A stretch of 64,000 nucleotides of DNA from G965267185 sp965267185 (GTDB taxonomy: Bacteria; Pseudomonadota; Alphaproteobacteria; UBA6615): contig OZ253937.1 of the NCBI GenBank assembly GCA_965267185.1, positions 1,860,001 to 1,924,000 on the forward strand. The letters are read 5' to 3'. The notes beneath the pieces are model-generated. The model worked only from the letters and a program-made list of their open reading frames with translations. It had not been told where the DNA came from and searched no databases. The translations under genes were made by a program, and so were the position numbers. Positions 8,497-16,315 of this stretch are shown here, in pieces. Position 1 is the first letter of the stretch; every line of letters begins with the position of its first letter.

Positions 8497-9926
8497 CCCG
8501 GCACCGTCACGGTCAGCCGCTGACCGCCGCGCAAGATTGCCAGACCCCACACCTCGGGCCTGGCGGCCACCGCGTTGCGCAAGATGGCCACCGACTGAAT
8601 ATCCGTATTATTGACCTGCAGAATGATGTCGTCGGGGCGAAAGCCCAGCCGCGCAGCAGGGCTGCCGCGCGCCACGTCGATAATCACTACGCCCGTAGCA
8701 AGCCGGCTGAATCCCCGTTCCTCGGCAACCGCCGGCGACAGGTTGACGACTGTGGCGCCAGCGATCGGATGGGCGCCGCGCAACAGCGTTTGATCGCGCT
8801 GCGGTATTTCAGGCGGCGCCTCTAATGGCAGGCTGACCTGCACGTCACCGCCCGATCGCATAGCAGCAAGTTCAGCGGTTTCCCCCAGCACTGCAGTCGC
8901 GATCCTAAATTGCAAACTCTCCACATCCTCGACCCGCTGACCGTCCATCTCGACGATGATGTCGCCGACCTGCAATCCGCTACGGCGGGCCGGGCCATTG
9001 GGATGAAGCTCGGTGATAAGCGCTCCAATCGGCCGCGCCAGACCGATCGCCTCGGCAATCTCCGCTGTCACGTCCTGGACGTCCGCGCCGAGCCACGGCC
9101 GTTGCAAGCGGCCGGCGACACCGGCGCCCGCGATCACTGTACGCACCATATTGGCCGGCACTGCGAAGCCGATGCCCTGACTGCCGCCGCTACGGCTGAA
9201 AATCGCCGTGTTCACCCCAGCGAGTTTGCCGTCCATCCGCAACAAGGCACCACCGGAGTTACCCGGGTTGATCGCCGCGTCCGTCTGAATGAAAAAGTTG
9301 AAATCGGTGATACCGACATTGGTCCGCGCAAGGCCTGAAACGATGCCGCTGGTCACCGTTTGCCCCACTCCGAAGGGATTTCCAATGGCGATAACCAAAT
9401 CGCCGACCTCCAATTCGTCGCTGTCGCTCAGCTCGATATGGGGAAGATCGTCGCCGTCCACATCGATTTTCAGAACGGCAAGATCGGACCGCTCATCTTC
9501 ACGCAGAACGGTGGCGGTGAATTCCCGGCGGTCGGCCAGCACCACCTTTATTTCGTCGGCACCGGAAATAACGTGAAAGTTGGTTACAATGAGCCCATCG
9601 GGCTCGACGATCACACCGGAACCAAGCGAACTCTCGACCCGCTCACGCCGTTGTTGGGGGAAGGAGTCGCCAAAGAAACGGCGAAAAAAGGGATCGTTGA
9701 ACAGCGGCGATACCCGTTGGGTGACCGCCTTCCGGGTGAAAATGTTCACCACGGCGGGCGCCGCCCGTTTGACCAGTGGGGCGAACGAGAGCGTGATAGC
9801 TTGCGCATTTTCGGGGACGGTCTTCTGCGCTACCGCACTACCCGTAATCGCGACGGCCACAAAGCCCCCGATCACGGCGGCAGCTAAGATCACCCGAAGT
9901 GAATATGAGATTGTATTCCCAAACAT
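8493..9926 (-). CDS. Do-family periplasmic serine protease/chaperone (DegP/DegQ type)
   Basis: This 477-residue protein has a signal-anchor or signal peptide (residues 10-33, ending SAVAQ), a trypsin-like domain and two PDZ domains. The catalytic triad is visible as His118 (TNFHVISGADE), Asp148 (RSDLAVLK) and Ser224 (NPGNSGGALL). PDZ1 covers roughly residues 290-370 and PDZ2 about 390-477. Such enzymes degrade or refold misfolded envelope proteins. The gene is the first of a minus-strand set placed just after the rplQ terminator, and its stop codon overlaps the rarA start. No rpoE-type promoter could be identified with confidence in the 75 bp upstream. Confidence 0.9.
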   Translation of the reverse strand: MFGNTISYSLRVILAAAVIGGFVAVAITGSAVAQKTVPENAQAITLSFAPLVKRAAPAVVNIFTRKAVTQRVSPLFNDPFFRRFFGDSFPQQRRERVESSLGSGVIVEPDGLIVTNFHVISGADEIKVVLADRREFTATVLREDERSDLAVLKIDVDGDDLPHIELSDSDELEVGDLVIAIGNPFGVGQTVTSGIVSGLARTNVGITDFNFFIQTDAAINPGNSGGALLRMDGKLAGVNTAIFSRSGGSQGIGFAVPANMVRTVIAGAGVAGRLQRPWLGADVQDVTAEIAEAIGLARPIGALITELHPNGPARRSGLQVGDIIVEMDGQRVEDVESLQFRIATAVLGETAELAAMRSGGDVQVSLPLEAPPEIPQRDQTLLRGAHPIAGATVVNLSPAVAEERGFSRLATGVVIIDVARGSPAARLGFRPDDIILQVNNTDIQSVAILRNAVAARPEVWGLAILRGGQRLTVTVPG

Positions 9927-10000
9927 TTGTCGATTTTAGCGCTACTGAGCGATTAAATCAGCGGCGGCGTCTATGGCTCCAAGGTAGGTTGAGCGCCAAC

Positions 10001-10029
10001 GAAAAAGGGCCGCCCTGTGGCGACCCCTT
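10001..10029 (-). terminator. Intrinsic terminator after rplQ (end of the ribosomal block)
   Basis: Read on the minus strand, AAGGGGTCGCC pairs with GGCGGCCCTT across an ACAG loop, with one bulged G and one G-T wobble. The stem runs directly into a five-base T-tract (10002-10006 on the plus strand as A's). It lies about 25 bp after the rplQ stop and ends the 32-kb run of ribosomal and transcription genes. Confidence 0.8.
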
Positions 10030-10051
10030 AAACGATCTGGCGATGCTAAGG

Positions 10052-10480
10052 TTACGCGGCTTCTTCGTCGAACTCCTCGTCGTCGCCAAGCACCGGCCCT
10101 GAATCGAGCCCTTTGGCGTCTTCGTCGCGCTCAACCAGTTCAATGATGCCGACCGGCGCCGAATCGCCATAGCGATACCCCGCCTTCAAGACCCGCGTAT
10201 AGCCTCCCGGCCGTTCGGCATAACGTTCGGCCAGCGTGGTAAACAGCTTATCGACCAACCCCGTATCTCTGAGTACCGACATGGCGCGCCGGCGCGCATG
10301 TAGATCGCCACGCTTGCCCAGCGTGATCAGCCGGTCGACGATCCGCCGCAATTCCTTAGCCTTCGGCAAGGTCGTGGTGATCTGCTCATGCTTGATGAGC
10401 GCCGCCGCCATGTTGGCAAACATGGCCTTGCGGTGGCTGGAAGTTCGGTTGAGCTTGCGCCCGCTCATACGGTGACGCAT
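10052..10480 (-). CDS. rplQ: 50S ribosomal protein L17
   Basis: The 142-residue protein starts MRHRMSGRKLNRTSSHRKAM, the invariant L17 opening, and contains TTLPKAKELRR and the family C-terminal part GGYTRVLK. It is about 20 residues longer than the E. coli protein because of an acidic tail ending DDEEFDEEAA; acidic tails also occur on L3 and L15 in this window. It is the last gene of the alpha operon, 30 bp after rpoA and followed by the terminator. Confidence 0.97.
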   Translation of the reverse strand: MRHRMSGRKLNRTSSHRKAMFANMAAALIKHEQITTTLPKAKELRRIVDRLITLGKRGDLHARRRAMSVLRDTGLVDKLFTTLAERYAERPGGYTRVLKAGYRYGDSAPVGIIELVERDEDAKGLDSGPVLGDDEEFDEEAA

Positions 10481-10510
10481 CGGACAATACTCCTACGTAA
10501 ACAGGCCGCT

Positions 10511-11530
10511 CTAGAAGGGCTCCTCGAGCCGTTTGGCCATGTCTTCAATGTTCTCCGGCGGCCAACTGGTGATCTCCATACCCAAATGGAGGCCCATTTG
10601 CGCCAGCACTTCCTTAATCTCGTTCAACGACTTACGGCCGAAGTTCGGCGTACGCAGCATCTCCGCCTCGGTCTTCTGCACCAGATCGCCGATGTAGATG
10701 ATGTTGTCGTTCTTCAAGCAATTCGCCGAGCGAACCGATAGTTCCAGCTCGTCAACCTTGCGCAGCAAGTTGCGGTTGAACTCGAGGTCTTCCTGAACGA
10801 CTTCGATCTGCTGAACCGCCTGCGGTTCTTCGAAATTGACGAACAATTGCAGCTGGTCCTGCAGAATACGGGCGGCCAGCGCGATCGTGTCTTCGGCGTT
10901 CACCGCACCATTGGTCTCGATATCAAGTGTCAGCTTATCAAGGTCGGTCCGTTCGCCGACACGGGCATTGCCAACCTGGTAAGACACCTTCTTGACCGGC
11001 GAGAACAGAGCATCGACCGGGATCAACCCGATGGGCGCATCCGCCGCGCGGTTCTGCGCCGCCGGAACATACCCCTTGCCCGATTCAACGGTCATTTCCA
11101 TGACGACGCGGGCGCCCTGGTCGAGGGTCAGCAGCACATGGTCGGGATCCATAATCTCGATGTCGGGGCCAGTCTCGATCTGGCTCGCCGTCACTTCGCC
11201 CGGCCCCGTCGCGGTGAGCGTCATCCGTTTCGGGCCTTCGCTGTGCATGCGCAGCGCCATCGATTTAACGTTCAAGACGATGTCGGTGATATCTTCGCGC
11301 ACGCCCGGAATGGACGAAAACTCGTGAAGCACGCCCTCGATCTGAATCGACGTCACGGCCGCACCCTGCAACGACGACAGCAGCACCCGGCGCATGGCGT
11401 TGCCCAACGTCAGCCCGAAGCCACGCTCCAGCGGCTCGGCGACGATCGTTGCCTGCCGCGCGGGATTTGCCCCCGGCTGGATGTCGAGCTTGCTCGGCTT
11501 GATTAGTTCAGTCCAATTTTTCTGCAGCAT
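10511..11530 (-). CDS. rpoA: DNA-directed RNA polymerase subunit alpha
   Basis: This 339-residue protein has the N-terminal dimerisation domain (PLERGFGLTLGNAMRRVLLSS) and a linker, then the C-terminal DNA-binding domain with the motif NCLKNDNIIYIGDLV and the helix NFGRKSLNEIKEVL. Alpha nucleates polymerase assembly and its C-terminal domain contacts UP elements and activators. The gene stands between rpsK and rplQ with a 135-bp upstream spacer that holds two GC-rich hairpins (11556-11587); rpsD, often present here in other bacteria, is absent. Confidence 0.98.
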   Translation of the reverse strand: MLQKNWTELIKPSKLDIQPGANPARQATIVAEPLERGFGLTLGNAMRRVLLSSLQGAAVTSIQIEGVLHEFSSIPGVREDITDIVLNVKSMALRMHSEGPKRMTLTATGPGEVTASQIETGPDIEIMDPDHVLLTLDQGARVVMEMTVESGKGYVPAAQNRAADAPIGLIPVDALFSPVKKVSYQVGNARVGERTDLDKLTLDIETNGAVNAEDTIALAARILQDQLQLFVNFEEPQAVQQIEVVQEDLEFNRNLLRKVDELELSVRSANCLKNDNIIYIGDLVQKTEAEMLRTPNFGRKSLNEIKEVLAQMGLHLGMEITSWPPENIEDMAKRLEEPF

Positions 11531-11555
11531 TATTGTCTACCCTAGATTTCGACTA

Positions 11556-11587
11556 GACCGGTTCGCCGGTCCTTGGCGCGAAGCGCC
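11556..11587. repeat. Two adjacent perfect hairpins in the rpsK-rpoA spacer
   Basis: GACCGG (11556-11561) and CCGGTC (11566-11571) enclose a four-base loop; GGCGC (11575-11579) and GCGCC (11583-11587) enclose a three-base loop. Neither is followed by a T-run on the minus strand, so they are more likely mRNA stability, processing or attenuation elements than terminators. Confidence 0.55.
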
Positions 11588-11665
11588 CGAGTCGACCATT
11601 ACGCGGTTAGCGACAGCAATTAGCGGGGTGATGCCTCTTACGGACGCCCCACGCGCCCGGCCCCT

Positions 11666-12061
11666 TTAAACGCGGCGGCGTTTGCGGGGACGGCACCCAT
11701 TGTGCGGTACCGGCGTTACATCGCGGATCGACGTGATTTCGAAACCGACCGCCTGCAGCGCCCGCAGCGCCGATTCACGGCCGGAACCCGGGCCCCGGAC
11801 TTGCACCGCCAGGGTTTTCATCCCGTGTTCTTGCGCTTTACGTCCGGCATCCTCAGCCGCCATCTGAGCGGCATAGGGCGTCGACTTGCGCGATCCCTTG
11901 AAGCCCCGATTACCCGCCGACGACCACGCGATAGCGTTACCCTGCGCATCGGTGATCGTGATGTGGGTGTTGTTGAACGTCGCGCTCACATGCGCCACGC
12001 CCGATGTGATGTTTTTGCGCTCGCGCCTGCGAACGCGCGTTGCTGTTGCCGCCCTTGCCAT
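11666..12061 (-). CDS. rpsK: 30S ribosomal protein S11
   Basis: This 131-residue protein contains GVAHVSATFNNTHITITDAQGN and ends with the invariant VTPVPHNGCRPRKRRRV. S11 forms part of the 30S platform that cradles the mRNA exit region near the 3' end of 16S rRNA. It follows rpsM; the stop codon of the frameshifted rpsM reading frame (12069-12071) falls inside the AAGAGGG ribosome-binding site of this gene, whereas the restored rpsM stop at 12088 leaves a normal 26-bp spacer. Confidence 0.98.
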   Translation of the reverse strand: MARAATATRVRRRERKNITSGVAHVSATFNNTHITITDAQGNAIAWSSAGNRGFKGSRKSTPYAAQMAAEDAGRKAQEHGMKTLAVQVRGPGSGRESALRALQAVGFEITSIRDVTPVPHNGCRPRKRRRV

Positions 12062-12068
12062 TACCCTC

Positions 12069-12458
12069 TTATCCGATAACTACCTGATTAAACTTTTTTC
12101 TTACCCGTAATCGGGCGCGCCTTACCCTTGCGGGTACGGGCGTTGGTGTGCGTGCGCTGCCCGTGGACCGGCAACCCCTTGCGGTGACGCACACCGCGGT
12201 AGCAGCCCAGTCCATATAACGCTTGATGTTCATCGCCACTTCGCGGCGGAGGTCACCTTCGACCTGGTAGTCCCGGTCGATGGTTTCGCGAACCCGAATC
12301 ACCTCATCATCGGTGAGTTCGTGAACCCGCCGTTCCAACGGCACGTCGCACTTCTCACAGATTTCCTCGGCCATCGTGCGGCCGATCCCATGGATATAGG
12401 TCAGCGCAATAGGCAGCCGTTTTTGGGTTGGAATATTGACACCAGCAATACGGGCCAC
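12069..12458 (-). CDS. rpsM: 30S ribosomal protein S13, frameshifted (true end probably 12088)
   Basis: The GTG start at 12458 has a good AAGGAG site. The first 82 or so residues are normal S13 (MARIAGVNIP... YIHGIGRTMAEEI ... REVAMNIKRYMD). From codon ATG-GAC onward the frame reads WAATAVCVTARG, which is not S13. One base is missing between 12210 and 12211: inserting it gives LGCYRGVRHRKGLPVHGQ, RTHTNARTRKGKARP and ITGKKKV with a stop at 12088-12090, a normal 123-residue S13. As read, the product is 129 aa and lacks the conserved C-terminal region that contacts the P-site tRNA and S19. A sequencing or assembly error is the most likely cause; a real lesion is possible but would be costly. Confidence 0.9.
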   Translation of the reverse strand: MARIAGVNIPTQKRLPIALTYIHGIGRTMAEEICEKCDVPLERRVHELTDDEVIRVRETIDRDYQVEGDLRREVAMNIKRYMDWAATAVCVTARGCRSTGSARTPTPVPARVRRARLRVRKKFNQVVIG

Positions 12459-12524
12459 GCTCCGAACTCCTTGACGTTACGGTGCAATCAAACTGGGCAA
12501 ATTTCGGGTAACCGAAGCCGGCGG

Positions 12525-12552
12525 ATTATATGATTTTTCGCCGATAGGTCAA
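12525..12552 (-). promoter_or_regulatory. Sigma-70 type promoter of the rpsM-rpsK-rpoA-rplQ unit
   Basis: On the minus strand TTGACC (12552-12547) and a perfect TATAAT (12530-12525) are separated by 16 bp. It lies between the adk stop and the rpsM start and gives a leader of about 60 nt, in which TTCGG-TTAC-CCGAA can form a small hairpin before the AAGGAG site. Confidence 0.8.
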
Positions 12553-12556
12553 CAGC

Positions 12557-13135
12557 TTAGGCGGCTGAGACCACTTGCTCAATCTGTTGCGTCACCTCTT
12601 CGATCGACTGCATACCGTCGACCAGTTTCAACATGCCCCGGTCCCGATAGAAGGGAAGAATCGGAGCGGTTTGTTCATGATATACCCCAAGGCGCTTGCG
12701 CAGGGTCTCGACGGTATCGTCGCTGCGCCGCTCTGACTCGGGCATTTGGGCAATACGGCTATTAATCCGGTCGACCAGAATCTCGTCATCGACCGATATT
12801 TCGATGACGAAATCGAGCTTCAGCCCCTTGTCGGCCAGCATCGCGTCCAGCGCCTCGGCCTGCGCCGTGGTGCGTGGAAAGCCGTCGAGAATGAACCCGT
12901 TGGCGCAATCCGGCTGAGCGATCCGCTCGGAGATAATCTGCACCATAATATCGTCGGGCATCAATTGGCCCGCATCCATCACCGCTTTGGCCTGCTGCCC
13001 CAATTCGCTGCCGGACGCGGCAGCCGCGCGCAGCATATCGCCGGTCGATAACTGGACGATACCGTGGGCCTCTTCGAGGATTTTCGCCTGGGTGCCTTTG
13101 CCGGCACCCGGCGGTCCGAGCAGAATGATATTCAT
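12557..13135 (-). CDS. adk: Adenylate kinase, short-LID form
   Basis: The 192-residue protein starts MNIILLGPPGAGKGTQAKIL (P-loop) and has the NMP-binding LSTGDMLRAA and GFILDGFPRTTAQAEAL. The LID is short (about RIAQMPESERRSDD) with no zinc-binding Cys, as in Rhizobiales and other alphaproteobacterial forms. It interconverts ATP+AMP and two ADP in the cytosol. Its position directly after secY and before rpsM is the classic spc/alpha junction. Confidence 0.96.
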   Translation of the reverse strand: MNIILLGPPGAGKGTQAKILEEAHGIVQLSTGDMLRAAAASGSELGQQAKAVMDAGQLMPDDIMVQIISERIAQPDCANGFILDGFPRTTAQAEALDAMLADKGLKLDFVIEISVDDEILVDRINSRIAQMPESERRSDDTVETLRKRLGVYHEQTAPILPFYRDRGMLKLVDGMQSIEEVTQQIEQVVSAA

Positions 13136-13154
13136 ACGAGTTCTAAGGGCGGCG

Positions 13155-14498
13155 TTACCCGCGCCGGCCTTTCAGTTTCGCCTTGCGGATCAAGCCTTCG
13201 TACTGATGCGCCAGCAGATGGCTCTGGATCTGCGCCACCGTGTCCATCGATACCACAACGACAATCAGAAGGCTGGTGCCACCGAAGAAGAACGGCAACG
13301 AGAACCGCGAAATCAAAATCTCCGGCAACAACGCCACGGCAACCAGATAAGTCGCGCCGACCACAGTGAGCCGTGACAACACGTAGTCGAAATACTCCGC
13401 CGTGTTCTTGCCCGGCCGGATTCCCGGAATGAAGCCGCCATTCTTTTTCAGATTGTCGGCGGTATCCGCGGGGTTGAACACGATCGCGGTGTAGAAGAAC
13501 GCGAAAAACGCAATCAACAGCGCAAACACAATCATGAACATCGGCGAGCCGCGGCCGAGGTTAGCGGCAATGAAACCTAGAACTTCTCCCCCGCCGCCAC
13601 CGGAGAACCCGGCAATCGATACCGGGGTCAATAGAATCGATGTGGCGAAAATAATCGGGATAACGCCAGAAGTATTTAATTTCAACGGGATATGAGACGA
13701 TTCCCCGCCGAACATGCGGTTGCCCACCTGGCGTTTCGGATACTGCACGATGATGCGCCGCTGCGCCCGCTCGAAGAAAACGATGATCGCGATGACGGCG
13801 ACGGCGAAAATCAGAAAGCCGATGATCAGCAGGACCGGCAGCGCGCCTGTGCGCCCGAGTTCGAGGGTCGACGCCAAGGCGGTCGGCAGGTTCGCCACAA
13901 TGCCCGCAAAAATGATCAACGAAATGCCGTTACCGACCCCACGCGCGGTGATTTGCTCGCCGAGCCACATTAAGAACATGGTGCCGCCCACAATGGTGAT
14001 CACCGTGCTGGCGCGGAAGAACAGTCCCGGATCGGCCACGGCCGCGCCGCGCGAGGAGTTCAACCCTTCCAGCCCAACCGCCAATCCGTAGGCCTGAATA
14101 ACGGCCAAAAACACGGTCAGATAACGGGTGTACTGGTTGATCTTCTTACGCCCGCTTTCCCCTTCCTTCTTCATCGCCTCGAACTTCGGCGAAATCGCTG
14201 TCATCAGCTGCATGATGATCGCAGCGGAGATATAGGGGATGACGTTGAGGGCGAAGATACTCATGCGCGACAGTGCGCCACCAGCAAAAGCGTCGAAGAC
14301 GCCGAGAATGCCGCCGGACTGCTGCGCGAAAATATCGCCGATCACGGTCGGATCGATGCCGGGGATCGGGATAAAGGTGCCGAGGCGGTAAACGATCAGC
14401 GCGCCAAGCGTGAACAGAAGCCGCTGCTTAAGCTCCTTTGCCTTCCCAAACGCCCCGAAATTGAGACTGGAGGCAAGTTGCTCAGCTGTGGTTGCCAT
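13155..14498 (-). CDS. secY: Protein translocase subunit SecY
   Basis: This 447-residue protein has ten predicted membrane segments. Family signatures include RLGTFIPIPGIDP near the plug, PYISAAIIMQLMT and the cytosolic loop with SSHIPLKLNTSGVIPIIFA. SecY is the channel of the Sec translocon together with SecE (also in this window, 40585-40782) and SecG. A long hairpin (14522-14552) lies in the spacer between rplO and secY and may set a lower expression level than for the ribosomal proteins upstream. Confidence 0.97.
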   Translation of the reverse strand: MATTAEQLASSLNFGAFGKAKELKQRLLFTLGALIVYRLGTFIPIPGIDPTVIGDIFAQQSGGILGVFDAFAGGALSRMSIFALNVIPYISAAIIMQLMTAISPKFEAMKKEGESGRKKINQYTRYLTVFLAVIQAYGLAVGLEGLNSSRGAAVADPGLFFRASTVITIVGGTMFLMWLGEQITARGVGNGISLIIFAGIVANLPTALASTLELGRTGALPVLLIIGFLIFAVAVIAIIVFFERAQRRIIVQYPKRQVGNRMFGGESSHIPLKLNTSGVIPIIFATSILLTPVSIAGFSGGGGGEVLGFIAANLGRGSPMFMIVFALLIAFFAFFYTAIVFNPADTADNLKKNGGFIPGIRPGKNTAEYFDYVLSRLTVVGATYLVAVALLPEILISRFSLPFFFGGTSLLIVVVVSMDTVAQIQSHLLAHQYEGLIRKAKLKGRRG

Positions 14499-14521
14499 TA
14501 GTTAATCCGATCCTGGTCGCC

Positions 14522-14552
14522 GCGGAACTCCCTTGATCTGGGGAGTTGCCGC
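14522..14552. repeat. Hairpin between rplO and secY
   Basis: GCGG-AACTCCC (from 14522) pairs with GGGAGTT-G-CCGC (to 14551), giving an 11-bp stem with one bulged base and an eight-base loop. There is no T-tract after it on the minus strand. It may be an attenuation or mRNA-processing element ahead of secY. Confidence 0.55.
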
Positions 14553-14577
14553 AATGCTTCAAGCCTTATCGTGCTCA

Positions 14578-15138
14578 CTATTCCGCGTCGTCAGCCGACT
14601 CAGAATCGCTATCTTCAGCAGCCGGCTTCGCGGCCTTTTTTGCTGAGCGCTTCTTCTTGGGTTCGCCGTCCGGCTTTGCGGGCGGGCGAACCGTAATCGA
14701 ACCACCGGCTTTCTCGACCGCGGCAATCGCCGATTTGGTCGCGCCAGCGACATTAATCTGCACTTTCGCGGTCAAGTCGCCACCGCCGATCAAGCGTACC
14801 CCGTCGCGCTTGCGCCGCACGACACCCGCGGCGACCAACGCATCTTCGGTGATCTCCGACCCTGCATCGATTTTACCGGCATCGACGGCGGTCTGTAGCC
14901 GCGCCAACGTCAATTCCTGGTAGCGGCTGCGGTTGGGCTTGTTGAACCCGCGCTTGGGCAACCGGCGATAGAGCGGCATCTGACCGCCTTCGAACCCCAG
15001 CAGCGATACACCGCTGCGCGATTTCTGGCCCTTGTTGCCGCGACCAGCGGTCGTGCCGAGACCCGAACCGATACCCCGGCCAGCGCGTTTCCGCTTCCGG
15101 CGCGCTCCTGAATTGTCGCGTAACTCATTCAAATTCAT
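14578..15138 (-). CDS. rplO: 50S ribosomal protein L15
   Basis: The start MNLNELRDNSGARRKRKRAG and the motif GRGIGSGLGTTAGRGNKGQK are typical of L15. At 186 residues it is about 35-40 longer than the E. coli protein: after VRPPAKPDGE it carries a lysine-rich then acidic tail ending DSDSESADDAE. L15 is a late assembly protein of the 50S subunit. It is followed by secY after a hairpin-containing spacer. Confidence 0.96.
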   Translation of the reverse strand: MNLNELRDNSGARRKRKRAGRGIGSGLGTTAGRGNKGQKSRSGVSLLGFEGGQMPLYRRLPKRGFNKPNRSRYQELTLARLQTAVDAGKIDAGSEITEDALVAAGVVRRKRDGVRLIGGGDLTAKVQINVAGATKSAIAAVEKAGGSITVRPPAKPDGEPKKKRSAKKAAKPAAEDSDSESADDAE

Positions 15139-15177
15139 GACTTTTCTTCCTGCCGACCAGCTGCGCCAGCGGCCCAG

Positions 15178-15375
15178 TTAGCCAATTTCCTCGACGCGCA
15201 CGAGATGGCTAACTTTCGCTGCCATGCCGCGCACCGCCGGCGTATCCTCGAGCTCGCGCGTCTTGTGCATCTTGTTCAGGCCAAGACCGACCAGCGTTTT
15301 GCGCTGATCGGACCGCCGGCCGATGGGACTGCCGATTTGAGTAATGCGAATACGCCCCGATTTTTGATCAGCCAT
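15178..15375 (-). CDS. rpmD: 50S ribosomal protein L30
   Basis: I start the gene at MADQKSGRIRITQIGSPIGR (15375), which gives 65 residues, normal for bacterial L30; the longer frame reaching 15396 only adds antisense of rpsE. It keeps the core LVGLGLNKMHKTRELEDTP. The start lies inside the 3' end of rpsE (8-bp overlap), implying coupled translation. Confidence 0.95.
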   Translation of the reverse strand: MADQKSGRIRITQIGSPIGRRSDQRKTLVGLGLNKMHKTRELEDTPAVRGMAAKVSHLVRVEEIG

Positions 15376-15943
15376 TGGCCGCTTCCTCCGCACCATTGCC
15401 CTCGGCGGAGCCGCGCTGTCCTACGATCTGGGACACTTTAACACCCCGCCGCGAGGCCACAGCGCGCGGCGACGACGTGCGGGTGAGCCCATCGAAGGCC
15501 GCCTTGATCATGTTGTGGGGATTGGAGCTGCCGACGGACTTCGCGACCACGTCCTGAACGCCGAGACATTCAAAAATGGCGCGCAACGGACCACCGGCGA
15601 TCACGCCGGTACCGGCAGGAGCGGCGCGCAAGATCACCTTTCCGGCGCCAAAGCGGCCACGCATATCGTGATGCAAGGTACGGCCCTCACGCAGCGGAAC
15701 GCGCACCATCGTCTGCTTCGCTTGCTCGGTTGCCTTGCGGATCGCCTCCGGCACCTCGCGCGCCTTGCCCGATCCGTGACCGACCCGGCCGCTACCGTCA
15801 CCCACAACGACGATCGCGGCAAAACCGAACCGACGGCCACCTTTCACCACCTTGGCGACGCGATTGATGCTGACAAGCCGTTCGAGCAGATCGCTTTCCT
15901 CGCGTTGCTCACGCCGTCCCCGTCTTTGCGGTGCCTGTGCCAT
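15368..15943 (-). CDS. rpsE: 30S ribosomal protein S5
   Basis: This 191-residue protein has the dsRNA-binding-like S5 N-domain (RLVSINRVAKVVKGGRRFGF) and the C-domain GTGVIAGGPLRAIFE followed by VGSSNPHNMIKA. S5 takes part in translational accuracy near the mRNA entry channel. It overlaps rpmD by eight bases and follows rplR by 12 bp. Confidence 0.98.
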   Translation of the reverse strand: MAQAPQRRGRREQREESDLLERLVSINRVAKVVKGGRRFGFAAIVVVGDGSGRVGHGSGKAREVPEAIRKATEQAKQTMVRVPLREGRTLHHDMRGRFGAGKVILRAAPAGTGVIAGGPLRAIFECLGVQDVVAKSVGSSNPHNMIKAAFDGLTRTSSPRAVASRRGVKVSQIVGQRGSAEGNGAEEAANG

Positions 15944-15955
15944 ATTCTTATATCC

Positions 15956-16315
15956 CTAAAAGTTCAGGCCGCCTTCACGGGCCGCCTCGGCAAGGGCCTT
16001 GACACGCCCGTGAAACATATAGCTGCCACGATCGAAGATGACGTCGCTGACGCCGGCCGCCTTCGCCCGTTCCGCGACGAGCTTGCCGACTTCGGCCGCA
16101 GCCTCCACATTTGTGCTCTTGGCGCCCTTGAAATCCTTGTCCTTGGTCGACGCGTGGGCAACCGTGTGACCGGCGGTGTCGTCGATGATCTGCGCATATA
16201 TATGCCGTGACGACCGAAACACCGACAGCCGCGGACGCAGCTTCGACACCTTGCGCAGCTTGCTGCGCGTCCGAATCCGGCGGCGTTGCGCCAACTGAGC
16301 CGAATTGCTGCTCAT
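15956..16315 (-). CDS. rplR: 50S ribosomal protein L18
   Basis: The 119-residue protein shows RIRTRSKLRKVSKLRPRLSV, VFRSSRHIYAQIIDD and a C-terminal GRVKALAEAAREGGLNF, the normal end of L18, a 5S rRNA-binding protein. Its start overlaps the rplF stop by four bases (ATGA). Confidence 0.97.
   Translation of the reverse strand: MSSNSAQLAQRRRIRTRSKLRKVSKLRPRLSVFRSSRHIYAQIIDDTAGHTVAHASTKDKDFKGAKSTNVEAAAEVGKLVAERAKAAGVSDVIFDRGSYMFHGRVKALAEAAREGGLNF

Noticed and set aside
12069..12220. Programmed -1 frameshift to rescue rpsM
   Set aside because: The site TTATATGGACTGG has no X-XXY-YYZ slippery heptamer and no clear stimulating structure, and ribosomal protein genes are not known to use this.
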